Below, piece by piece: positions 36,773-47,127 of a DNA stretch of 64,000 nt. Location of the stretch: contig JBBMOA010000007.1 of NCBI GenBank assembly GCA_037954235.1, positions 24,333,457-24,397,456 on the forward strand, written 5' to 3'. The notes below the pieces were generated by a model, which was not told where the DNA came from, did no database searches, and saw only the letters and a program-made list of their open reading frames with translations. Within the stretch, counting starts at the first letter, position 1; every line of letters starts with the position of its first letter. This DNA comes from Aulostomus chinensis (lineage: Eukaryota; Chordata; Actinopteri; Syngnathiformes; Aulostomidae). Position numbers and translations under genes: made by a program.

Positions 36773-37215
36773 TAGTACTGTTCAAATAAATAAACCTGAC
36801 TTTGAAATTGGAGCTTTAGGTTTTCTGTAGCTGTGATCTCATTAATTGCGACATAGGCGGCAGTTCCTTATTGTAGTGTTCAAATTATGACCAAACAGTG
36901 GTGATGTCCTGTTTTTCCAGATAATTTATTCCCAAAAAATGTGAGAAACTTACATACGTTGTTCCACTTTGTTTTCACATATCATGACTTAGAATAATGA
37001 TGTCATAGATTCCTTGGAAAATTCTTCCATTAAATATGAGAAACTTGCATCCGTTGTTCCAGTTTTGAACTTAATCTTTTGTAACCATAAAATAACTATG
37101 AGTGGTAATCTCGATCATGCTTGCCAGATTATATAGACATACATGTGTATGTTGAAACCATAACAGAGGGCTGTGCAGATGCCAGAGGCACCCCTACTGT
37201 GGACAAGAGCGTGGC

Positions 37216-37360
37216 ATTCTTGCGCAGTGGCAGTATCATAGCTCATGAGGTCAAGCTGAGGCGCGATTATTGCTAGTTGAAAACTTTACCCAATACCCCG
37301 CCTGGCTGACTTGAAATAAAGTTGGTTCTGGCAATTTTTGATAGTCTCTGCGGAGACTGC
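37216..37360 (+). ncRNA. Divergent U4 snRNA, copy D1
   Basis: Full length. Private changes: tatcatagc for tatcgtagc in the lower 5' stem-loop, tcaagctgagg in the loop, and gttggttctgg in the central domain. Sm site intact; 3' loop TGCG. The stem change probably weakens the 5' stem-loop. Confidence 0.75.
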
Positions 37361-37802
37361 AAGTACTGTTCAAAGAAATACTCCCGACTTTGATATTGTA
37401 GCTTTAGGTTTTCTGTAGCTGTGATCTCATTAATTGCGACATAGGCGGCAGTTCCTTATTGTAGTGTTCAAATTATGACCCAACAGTGGTGATGTCCTGT
37501 TTTTCCAGATAATTTATTCCCCAAAAATGTGAGAAATTTACATACGTTGTTCTTCTTTGTTTTCACATATCATGACTTAGAATAATGATGTCATGGATTC
37601 CTTGGAAAATCTTCCTTTAGAAATGAGAAACTTGCATACTTTGTTCCAGGTTTTAACTTAATCTTTTGTAACCATATAATAACTATGAGTGGCAATCTCA
37701 ATCATGCTTGCCAGATTATATAGACATACATGTGTACGTTGAAACCATAACAAAGGGCTGTGCAGATTCCAGAGGCACCCCTACTGTGGACAAGAGCGTG
37801 CC

Positions 37803-37947
37803 ATTCTTGCGCAGTGGCAGTATCGTAGCTCATGAGGTCAAACTGAGGCGCGATTATTGCTAGTTGAAAACTTTACCCAATACCCCGCCTGGCTGACTTG
37901 TAATAAAATTGGCTATGGCAATTTTTGATAGTCTCTGCGGAGACTGC
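37803..37947 (+). ncRNA. Divergent U4 snRNA, copy D2
   Basis: 5' half as C1. The central stem reads ctgacttgtaataaaattgg, which pairs less well. Sm site and 3' hairpin (TGCG loop) are intact. Confidence 0.8.
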
Positions 37948-38393
37948 TAGTAGTGTTCAAATGAATACTCCCGACTGTGATATTGTAGCTTTAGGTCTTC
38001 TGTAGCTGTGATCTCATTAATTGTAACACAGGTGGCAGTTCCTTATTATAGTGTTCAAATTATGACCAAACAGTGGTGATGTCCTGTTTTTCCAGATAAT
38101 TTATTCCCAAAAAATGTGAGAAACTTACATACGTTGTTCCACTTTGTTTTCACATGTCATGACTTAGAATAATGATGTCACAGATTCCTTGGAAAATTCT
38201 TCCATTAGAAATGAGAAACTTGCATACTTTGTTCCAGTTTTGAACGTAATCTTTTATAATAACCATAAAATAACTATGAGTGGTAATCTCGATCATGCTT
38301 GCCAGATTATATAGACATACATGTGTATGTTGAAACCATAACAGAGGGCTGTGCAGATGCCAGAGGCACCCCTACTGTGGACAAGAGCGTGGC

Positions 38394-38538
38394 ATTCTTG
38401 CACAGTGGCAGTATCGTAGCTCATGAGGTCAAACTGAGGCGCGATTATTGCTAGTTGAAAACTTTACCCAATACCCCGCCTGGATGACTTGAAATATAGT
38501 TGGCTATGGCAATTTTTGATAGTCTCTGCGGAGACTGC
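38394..38538 (+). ncRNA. Divergent U4 snRNA, copy D3
   Basis: The U6 stem II segment reads TTGCACAG instead of TTGCGCAG, replacing a G-C pair with an A-C mismatch. The rest is intact. D8 is nearly identical but keeps GCGCAG. Confidence 0.78.
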
Positions 38539-38983
38539 TAGTAGTGTTCAAATGAATACTCCCGAATTTGATATTGAAGCTTTAGGTTTTTTGTAGCTGT
38601 GATCTCATTTGTAGTGTCACAGGCACCAGTTCCTTATTGTAGTGTTCAAATTCTGACCAAAAGTGGTGATGTCCTGTTTTTCCAGGGGATTTTTTTCCCA
38701 AAAAATGTGAGAAAGTTACATACGTTTTTCCACTTTGTTTTCACATATCATGACTTAGAATAATGATGGCATAGATTCCTTGGAAAATTCTTCCATTAGA
38801 AATGAGAAACTTGCATACTTTGTTCCAGTTTTGAACTTAATCTTTTAAAATAACCATAAAATAACTATGAGTGGTAATCTCGATCATGCTTGCCAGATTA
38901 TATAGACATACATGTGTACGTTGAAACCATAACAGAGGGCTGTGCAGATGCCAGAGGCACCCCTACTGTGGACAGAGCGGGCC

Positions 38984-39128
38984 ATTCTTGCGCAGTGGCA
39001 GTATCGTAGCTCATGAGGTCAAACTGAGGCGCGATTATTGCTAGTTGAAAACTTTACCCAATACCCCGCCTGGACGACTTGATTTAAAGTTGGCTATGGC
39101 AATTTTTGATAGTCTCTGCGGAGACTGC
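38984..39128 (+). ncRNA. Divergent U4 snRNA, copy D4
   Basis: Intact 5' elements. Central stem gacgacttgatttaaagttgg. Sm site and TGCG hairpin kept. Upstream reads gagcgggcc. Confidence 0.8.
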
Positions 39129-39574
39129 TTGTTCTGTTCAAATCAATACACCCGACTGTGATATTGTAGCTTTATGTCTTCTGTAGCTGTGATCTCATTA
39201 ATTGTAACACAGGCGGCAGTTCCTTATTGTAGTGTTGAAATTATGACCAAACAGTGGTGATGTCCTGTTTTTCCAGATAATTTATTCCCAAAAAATGTGA
39301 GAAACTTACAGACGTTGTTCCACTTTGTTTTCACATATCATGACTTAGAATAATGATGTCATAGATTCCTTGGAAAATTCTTCCATTAGAAATGAGAAAC
39401 TTGCATACTTTGTTCCAGTTTTGAACTTAATCTTTTATAATAACCATAAAATAACTATGAGTGGTAATCTCGATCATGCTTGCCAGATTATATAGACATA
39501 AATGTTTATGTTGAAACCATAACAGAGGGCTGTGAAGATGCCAGATGCACCCCTACTGTGGACAACAGCGTGCC

Positions 39575-39717
39575 ATTCTTGCGCGGTGGCAGTATCGTAG
39601 CTCATGAGGTCAAACCGAGGCGCGATCATTGCTAGTTGAAAACTTTACCCAATACCCCGCCTGGCTGACTTGTAATAAAATTGGCTATGGCAATTTTTGA
39701 TAGTCTGCGGAGACTGC
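39575..39717 (+). ncRNA. Divergent U4 snRNA, copy D5 (143 nt)
   Basis: Two nt are missing in the 3' hairpin (gtctgcgg for gtctctgcgg), shortening its left arm. The stem II edge reads GCGCGG for GCGCAG. The 5' loop closes with CC (tcaaaccgagg), restoring the canonical G-C pair next to the k-turn. Confidence 0.72.
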
Positions 39718-40160
39718 TAGTACTGTTCAAATAAATTCTCCCGACTTTGATATTGTAGCTTTATGTTTTCTGTAGCTGTGATCTCATTAATTGCGACATT
39801 GGCGGCAGTTCCTTATTGTGGTGTTCAAATTATGAACAAACAGTGGTGATGTCCTGTTTTTCCAGATAATTTATTCCCAAAAAATGTTAGAAACTTACAT
39901 ACGTTGTTCCACTTTGTTTTCACATATCATGACTTAGAATAATGATGTCATAGATTCCTTGGAAAATTCTTCCATTAGAAATGAGAAACTTGCATCCGTT
40001 GTTCCAGTTTTGAACTTAATCTTTTGTAACCATATAATAACTATGAGTGGCAATCTCGATCATGCTTGCCAGATTATATAGACATACATGTGTACGTTGA
40101 AACCATAACAAAGGGCTGTGCAGATTCCAGAGGCACCCCTACTGTGGACAAGAGCGTGCC

Positions 40161-40305
40161 ATTCTTGCGCAGTGGCAGTATCGTAGCTCATGAGGTCAAA
40201 CTGAGGCGTGATTATTGCTAGTTGAAAACTTTACCCAATACCCCGCCTGGACGACTTGAAATATAGTTTGCTATGGCAATTTTTGATAGTCTCTGCGGAG
40301 ACTGC
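40161..40305 (+). ncRNA. Divergent U4 snRNA, copy D6
   Basis: Full length. gaggcgtgatt replaces gaggcgcgatt, giving a wobble in the lower 5' stem; agtttgctatgg in the central domain. Sm site and hairpin intact. Confidence 0.8.
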
Positions 40306-40751
40306 TAGTAGTGTTCAAATGAATACTCCCGACTGTGATATTGTAGCTTTAGGTCTTCTGTAGCTGTGAACTCATTAATTGTAACACAGGCGGCAGTTCC
40401 TTATTGTAGTGTTCAAATTATGACCAAACAGTGGTGATGTCCTGTTTTTCCAGATAATTTATTCCCAAAAAATGTGAGAAACTTACACACGTTGTTCCAC
40501 TTTGTTTTCACATATCATGACTTAGAATAATGATGGCATAGATTCCTTGGAAAATTCTTCCATTAGAAATGAGAAACTTGCATACTTTGTTCCAGTTTTG
40601 AACGTAATCTTTTATAATAACCATAAAATAACTATGAGTGGTAATCTCGATCATGCTTGCCAGATTATATAGACATACATGTGTATGTTGAAACCATAAC
40701 AGAGGGCTGTGCAGATTCCAGAGGCACCCCTACTGTGGACAAGAGCGTGCC

Positions 40752-40896
40752 ATTCTTGCGCAGTGGCAGTATCGTAGCTCATGAGGTCAAACTGAGGCGC
40801 GATTATTGCTAGTTGAAAACTTTACCCAATACCCGGCCTGGATGACTTGAAATAAAGTTGTCTATGGCAATTTTTGATAGTCTCTGCGGAGACTGC
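40752..40896 (+). ncRNA. Divergent U4 snRNA, copy D7
   Basis: Full length. Private changes are acccggcctgg (central domain) and gttgtctatgg. Sm site and TGCG hairpin intact. Confidence 0.8.
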
Positions 40897-41342
40897 TTTT
40901 TCTGTTCAAATCAATACACCCGACTGTGATATTGTAGCTTTAGGTCTTCTGTAGCTGTGATCTCATTAATTGTAACACAGGCGGCAGTTCCTTATTGTAG
41001 TGTTCAAATTATGACCAAACAGTGGTGATGTCCTGTTTTTCCAGATAATTTATTCCCAAAAAATGTGAGAAACTTACACACGTTGTTCCACTTTGTTTTC
41101 ACATATCATGACTTAGAATAATGATGTCATAGATTCCTTGGAAAATTCTTCCATTAGAAATGAGAAACTTGCATACTTTGTTCCAGTTTTGAACGTAATC
41201 TTTTATAATAACCATAAAATAACTATGAGTGGTAATCTCGATCATGCTTGCCAGATTATATAGACATACATGTGTATGTTGAAACCATAACAGAGGGCTG
41301 TGCAGATGCCAGAGGCACCCCTACTGTGGACAACAGCGTGGC

Positions 41343-41487
41343 ATTCTTGCGCAGTGGCAGTATCGTAGCTCATGAGGTCAAACTGAGGCGCGATTATTGC
41401 TAGTTGAAAACTTTACCCAATACCCCGCCTGGATGACTTGAAATATAGTTGGCTATGGCAATTTTTGATAGTCTCTGCGGAGACTGC
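41343..41487 (+). ncRNA. Divergent U4 snRNA, copy D8
   Basis: All recognised U4 elements are intact. Near-identical partner of D3 in the 2,950-bp repeat. Confidence 0.82.
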
Positions 41488-41933
41488 TAGTAGTGTTCAA
41501 ATGAATACTCCCGAATTTGATATTGAAGCTTTAGGTTTTTTGTAGCTGTGATCTCATTTGTAGTGTCACAGGCACCAGTTCCTTATTGTAGTGTTCAAAT
41601 TCTGACCAAACAGTGGTGATGTCCTGTTTTTCCAGGGGATTTTTTTCCCAAAAAATGTGAGAAAGTTACATACGTTTTTCCACTTTGTTTTCACATATCA
41701 TGACTTAGAATAATGATGGCATAGATTCCTTGGAAAATTCTTCCATTAGAAATGAGAAACTTGCATACTTTGTTCCAGTTTTGAACTTAATCTTTTATAA
41801 TAACCATAAAATAACTATGAGTGGTAATCTCGATCATGCTTGCCAGATTATATAGACATACATGTGTACGTTGAAACCATAACAGAGGGCTGTGCAGATG
41901 CCAGAGGCACCCCTACTGTGGACAAAGCGGGCC

Positions 41934-42078
41934 ATTCTTGCGCAGTGGCAGTATCGTAGCTCATGAGGTCAAACTGAGGCGCGATTATTGCTAGTTGAAA
42001 ACTTTACCCAATACCCCGCCTGGACGACTTGATATAAAGTTGGCTATGGCAATTTTTGATAGTCTCTGCGGAGACTGC
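41934..42078 (+). ncRNA. Divergent U4 snRNA, copy D9
   Basis: Partner of D4; central stem gacgacttgatataaagttgg. Elements intact. Confidence 0.82.
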
Positions 42079-42524
42079 TTGTTCTGTTCAAATCAATACA
42101 CCCGACTGTGATATTGTAGCTTTAGGTTTTCTGTAGCTGTGATCTCATTAATTGTAACACAGGCGGCAGTTCCTTATTGTAGTGTTGAAATTATGACCAA
42201 ACAGTGGTGATGTCCTGTTTTTCCAGATAATTTATTCCCAAAAAATGTGAGAAACTTACAGACGTTGTTCCACTTTGTTTTCACATATCATGACTTAGAA
42301 TAATGATGGCATAGATTCCTTGGAGAATTCTTCCATTAGAAATGAGAAACTTGCATACTTTGTTCCAGTTTTGAACTTAATCTTTTATAATAACCATAAA
42401 ATAACTATGAGTGGTAATCTCGATCATGCTTGCCAGATTATATAGACATAAATGTTTATGTTGAAACCATAACAGAGGGCTGTGAAGATGCCAGAGGCAC
42501 CCCTACTGTGGACAACAGCGTGCC

Positions 42525-42667
42525 ATTCTTGCGCGGTGGCAGTATCGTAGCTCATGAGGTCAAACCGAGGCGCGATCATTGCTAGTTGAAAACTTTACCC
42601 AATACCCCGCCTGGCTGACTTGTAATAAAATTGGCTATGGCAATTTTTGATAGTCTGCGGAGACTGC
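42525..42667 (+). ncRNA. Divergent U4 snRNA, copy D10 (143 nt)
   Basis: Partner of D5, sharing the GCGCGG change, the CC-closed loop and the 2-nt hairpin deletion. Confidence 0.72.
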
Positions 42668-43109
42668 TAGTACTGTTCAAATAAATTCTCCCGACTTTGA
42701 TATTGTAGCTTTATGTTTTCTGTAGCTGTGATGTCATTAATTGCGACATAGGCGGCAGTTCCTTATTGTAGTGTTCAAATTATGACCAAACAGTGGTGAT
42801 GTCCTGTTTTTCCAGATAATTTATTCCCCAAAAATGTGAGAAATTTACATACGTTGTTCTTCTTTGTTTTCACATATCATGACTTAGAATAATGATGTCA
42901 TAGATTCCTTGGAAAATCTTCCTTTAGAAATGAGAAACTTGCATACTTTGTTCCAGTTTTGAACTTAATCTTTTGTAACCATATAATAACTATGAGTGGC
43001 AATCTCGATCATGCTTGCCAGATTATATAGACATACATGTGTATGTTGAAACCATAACAGAGGGCTGTGCAGATGCCAGAGGCACCCCTACTGTGGACGA
43101 GCGCGTGCT

Positions 43110-43254
43110 ATTGGGGCGCAGTGGCTGTATCGTAGCTCATGAGGTCAAACTGAGGTGCGATTATTGCTCGTTGAAAACTTTACCCAATACCCTGCCTGGA
43201 TGACTTGAAATATAGTTGGCTATGTTAATTTTCTACAGTCTTTGTGGAGACTTC
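43110..43254 (+). pseudogene. Degraded U4, copy D11
   Basis: The 5' end is ATTGGGGCGCAG, losing two stem II pairs; gtggctgtatcg and tgctcgttg alter conserved positions. The Sm site is damaged: gttaattttctac for gcaatttttgac. Likely a pseudogene. A 62-codon frame across it is accidental. Confidence 0.75.
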
Positions 43255-43700
43255 TAGTACTGTTAAAATAAATATTCCTGACTTTGATATTGTAGCTTTA
43301 GGTCTTCTGTAGCTGTGATCTCATTAATTGTAACACAGGCGGCAGTTCCTTATTGTAGTGTTCAAATTATGACCAAACAGTGGTGATGTCCTGTTTTTCC
43401 AGATAATTTATTCCCAAAAAATGTGAGAAACTTACATACGTTGTTCTTCTTTGTTTTCACATATCATGACTTAGAATAATGATGTCATAGATTCCTTGGA
43501 AAATTCTCTCATTAGAAATGAGAAACTTGCATACTTTGTTCCAGTTTTGAACTTAATCTTTTATAATAACCATAAAATAACTATGAGTGGTAATCTCGAT
43601 CATGCTTGCCAGATTATATAGACATACATGTGTACGTTGAAACCATAACAGAGGGCTGTGCAGATGCCAGAGGCACCCCTACTGTGGACAAGAGCGTGCC

Positions 43701-43845
43701 ATTCTTGCGCAGTGGCAGTATCGTAGCTCATGAGGTCAAACCGAGGCGCGATTATTGCTAGTTGAAAACTTTACCCAATACCCCGCCTGGACGACTTGAA
43801 ATATAGTTGGCTATGGCAATTTTTGATAGTCTCTGTGGAGACTGC
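43701..43845 (+). ncRNA. Divergent U4 snRNA, copy D12
   Basis: Elements intact, with a CC-closed 5' loop (tcaaaccgagg). The 3' hairpin loop is TGTG. Confidence 0.8.
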
Positions 43846-44289
43846 TAGTAGTGTTCAAATGAATACTCCCAAATTTGATATTGAAGCTTTGTGTTTTCTG
43901 TAGCTGTGATCTCATTTGTAGTGTCACAGGCACCAGTTCCTTATTGTAGTGTTCAAATTATGACCAAAAGTGGTGATGTCCTGTTTGTCCAGAGGATTTT
44001 TTCACAAAAAATGTGAGAAACCTACATACGTTGTTCCACTTTGTTTTCACATATCATGACTTAGAATAATGATGTCATGCATTCCTTGGAAAATCTTCCT
44101 TTAGAAATGAGAAACTTGCATACTTTGTTCCAGTTTTGAACTTAATCTTTTATAATAACCATAAAATAACTATGAGTGGCAATCTCGATCATGCTTGCCA
44201 GATTATATAGACATACATGTGTACGTTGAAACCATAACAGAGGGCTGTGCAGATGCCAGAGGCACCCCTACTGTGGACAAGAGCGTGCC

Positions 44290-44434
44290 ATTCTTGCGCA
44301 GTGGCAGTATCGTAGCTCATGAGGTCAAACTGAGGTGCGATTATTGTTAGTTGAAAATTTTACCCAATACCCTGCCTGGACGACTTGAAATATAGTTGGC
44401 TATGGCAATTTTCTATAGTCTTTGTGGAGACTTC
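44290..44434 (+). pseudogene. Degraded U4, copy D13
   Basis: The 5' end is intact, but the stem I segment reads attgttagttg, gaggtgcg replaces gaggcgcg, and the Sm site is damaged (caattttctatag). It shares the Sm-site lesion with D11, so these two form a decayed subfamily. Confidence 0.75.
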
Positions 44435-44704
44435 TAGTACTGTTAAAATAAATATTCCTGACTTTGATATTGTAGCTTGAGGTTTTCTGTAGCTGTGATC
44501 TCATTAATTAATCGCGACACAGGCACCAGTTCCTTATTGTAGTGTTCAAATTATGACCAAACAATGGTGATGTCATGTTTTTCTAGAGAATTTGTCCCAA
44601 AGAAATGTGAGGAACTTACATACGTTGTTCCACTTTGTTTCCACATATCATGACTTAGAATAATGTCATGCATGTGTCACCCCTACTGTAGACAGGAGTG
44701 AGCC

Positions 44705-44776
44705 ATTATTGCGCAGTGGCAGTATTGTAGCTAATGAGGTTGAACCGAGGTGCGATTATTGCGAGTTGAAAACTTT
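44705..44776 (+). pseudogene. 3'-truncated U4, copy D14, at the array edge
   Basis: Matches U4 nt 1-72, then turns into unrelated sequence after aaaacttt, so the Sm site and 3' hairpin are missing. The PSE is also gone, because the spacer upstream carries a deletion (D13 to D14 is only 415 bp). The 5' stem-loop reads taatgaggttgaaccgagg, closer to the canonical form than other array copies, suggesting an old lineage. Confidence 0.8.
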
Positions 44777-46780
44777 TTCGTACTATTCCATCACTATTTG
44801 CCTCACTTTCCTGTTATAGCCAGAGGTTCTTGTGCCTGTGATGTCATGAAAAGTGTTACAGGCACCTTTCATTTATTGACCAATACTGATGTCATGATTT
44901 TCTAGAGAATTTGTCTGCCAAGATATGAGAAACTTGCTTATATTGTTCCAACAATTAACTTTTTAAAATAACCATAGAATAACTATGAGTGGAGATCTTG
45001 TTGCCTGTCAGGTTATTTTAACTATTCGTTGAGATCTCAAATCATGTTAGACAGATTTAATAGACATACGTTTGGTCTATCTCTTTGTTGGGTGTGTTTT
45101 CAAATAGATTTTGTCCTTTATTTCTCCTGATTCATACTTTGCATTTGCAGCCAACAAAGAGCCTCAAGACATCCCAGTCCTGTGCCAGTTTCTCCATCCT
45201 CATATGGGAGCAGTCCTCTTCACATCTGCCTCTCAAGTCATAGCTCCAGGTTTGTCTTTGCCTGCCTTGGATGGAAAACTTTAAAATCCTTGCACACAGC
45301 ATTTCAAACAAATTGCAAAATGGTTACTACCACAGTAGAGGGCACTGTGGAACAGGGTATGGGATTGTGATTGTGAGTAAAAAGAACACACAGTTGATTC
45401 CTTGTTAAATTGTACAGTACTTTGCTGTGAGGCAGGTGATGAAGTAAGATGTACATGATGGATTGTACATATGCAGTAAACTTGCTTTTTCTTCACATGA
45501 TTGATGCAGATGAAATACGCCTGTGCTCAATCATCACTTGTTTTCATGACGAGTGTATTTGTCATTTTTTGGTGTTTGGGATTTGGACTGTTGGATGGAC
45601 AAAATACGCAATTTTGGCACATCAGTTTTGGCTCCATTTTAAGAATTTTGTTGACGTTCATTAATTGGTAATGAAATTATTGTTAGTTGCAGCGTTAGTA
45701 GACAACTGTGGCAAAGGTCTGGATTACTCATCAGATATAAACATTTGGGGAAGTAGTCATTCTTGTCATATTCAGCAGTCATTTTTAGTGTAATATTGCA
45801 ACTTAAACAGGTTTATTAGTTTTATTTATAATGGGTAGAAATAAATACAAATATAATGTATGCATTTTTTCATGTACAATTGTACTTGTCTTCATGTTAT
45901 TTGGATGTATTCAGAGGAATATTCTACTTGCCAAATGCATTAGTGATTTAATAGAGTAACTATAATGAAGCAGAGGATCGAGTCTTGGGTAAGGTGGTTA
46001 TTGTAACCCAGCTGTGTGAAATGCATTTCTCCCCAACCTTGCTAATGGAATTATGAAATGAAATAGATCATACTGTCAGACAAATGGAGTATTTGGGTGT
46101 CTTTCAAAGGTGAAATGGAGACTTAACAGTGATTCATTCTTGACTAAAATACTCAAGATATTATTTCATCTGTATTCAGTGTGACCTTCATGTACTTCCC
46201 TTTACTGTTTATCATATATATCCCCTGACCATTGATCAACCTGCACTTAAGAGACTTTCAGGTTTGATGTTGCTCGTGTAGTCCTCTTGACCTGCATATG
46301 ACCTGATGTTGTCTGCATGTTGAAGAGGTAATTATGATACTCAGACAAATTATATGAGATACAGATGTGCTCCTCGGGGCACACTTGACATCTCACAAAC
46401 TCTAACCTCTCAAATATCAGTGTTACTTATGTCTCAGACATTAAATGGCAAGACATGCCTTTGTTCTGTGTAAGTGACAGCTGGAGACTTGCCAGATATA
46501 AACAAATACATTTGCACAGCATTACAGTTCCTAGGTAACCATGTGACAGTGCTGACGATTGCTATGGAAACCAGTGTAACCCCCCTCCCTTTTCAGTTCC
46601 TTTAGGAAATGTGTGAGAATATTTCATTTCCTGTGAATTGGTTTTCCTTTACAGGTTTGACAGTTGTAGAGGAAGACACCATCACGTCATCCTCAGTAAT
46701 TCCCCTCACACATAGTACAAACTGTAGAATAATTTCAGGCTGACAAATATACCAAATGCTATGAAACTGTGCTGAGATAG

Positions 46781-47127
46781 TCCATCCATTTTCTCCTGCC
46801 TATTCCAGTTACGGGTCGGGGGGAGGGGGGGCGGGGGGGGGCGGCTGGAGCCTATCCCAGCGGCTATGGGCAAGAGGCGTGGTTCACCCTGGACAGGTCG
46901 CCAGTCCATTGCAGGGCCAACACATATAGACAGACAACCATTCACACTTACATTCATACCTACGGTCAATTTAGAGTATCTATCAGCCTCATCCCCAGTT
47001 GCATGTCTTTGGACGGTGGGAAGAAGGCACGGGGAGAACATGCAAACTCCACACAGAGCCGGGACTCGAACCTGGAACCTTCTTGCTGTGAGGCGACAGT
47101 GCTAACCACTGCACCACCGTGCCACCT
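46781..47127 (-). repeat. Common teleost interspersed repeat, near-complete copy
   Basis: Begins tccatccatt and contains ggctggagcctatcccag, the reverse complement of the phrase at the window start. Later come gacagacaaccattcacac, the phrase gggagaacatgcaaactcc, and the tRNA-like end cgaacctggaacc with gtgctaaccactgcaccac. I know this family as ubiquitous in fish, but I am unsure of its class. A long G-run (46,817-46,845) interrupts it. Short frames across it are artefacts. Confidence 0.75.

Larger units (their letters stand above)
36644..45070 (+). repeat. U4 monomer array (units of about 586-591 bp) with a 2,950-bp higher-order repeat
   Basis: U4 copies D1-D13 start at 37,216, 37,803, 38,394, 38,984, 39,575, 40,161, 40,752, 41,343, 41,934, 42,525, 43,110, 43,701 and 44,290. 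D3-D5 are nearly identical to D8-D10 at an offset of 2,949-2,950 bp, i.e. five monomers. D1-D2 resemble D5-D6 at about 2,358 bp, i.e. four monomers. Monomers here are more diverse than in the 1,962-bp array. Degraded spacer can be followed to about 45,070. Confidence 0.9.

Noticed and set aside
43015..43203. 62-codon plus-strand frame
   Set aside because: It spans spacer and the degraded U4 copy D11; the same frame is closed in sister monomers.
23249..45070. CRISPR-like or satellite-only interpretation of the array
   Set aside because: Units are 590-1,962 bp and contain complete U4 structures with promoter and 3' box candidates; nothing fits short CRISPR repeats.
45152..45370. Possible exon after the acceptor-like tgcatttgcag
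   Set aside because: No donor in phase and no recognisable peptide; the polypyrimidine tract is weak.
47060..47127. tRNA-like sequence (cgaacctggaacc)
   Set aside because: Only a partial arm is present, within the interspersed repeat; no cloverleaf can be built.
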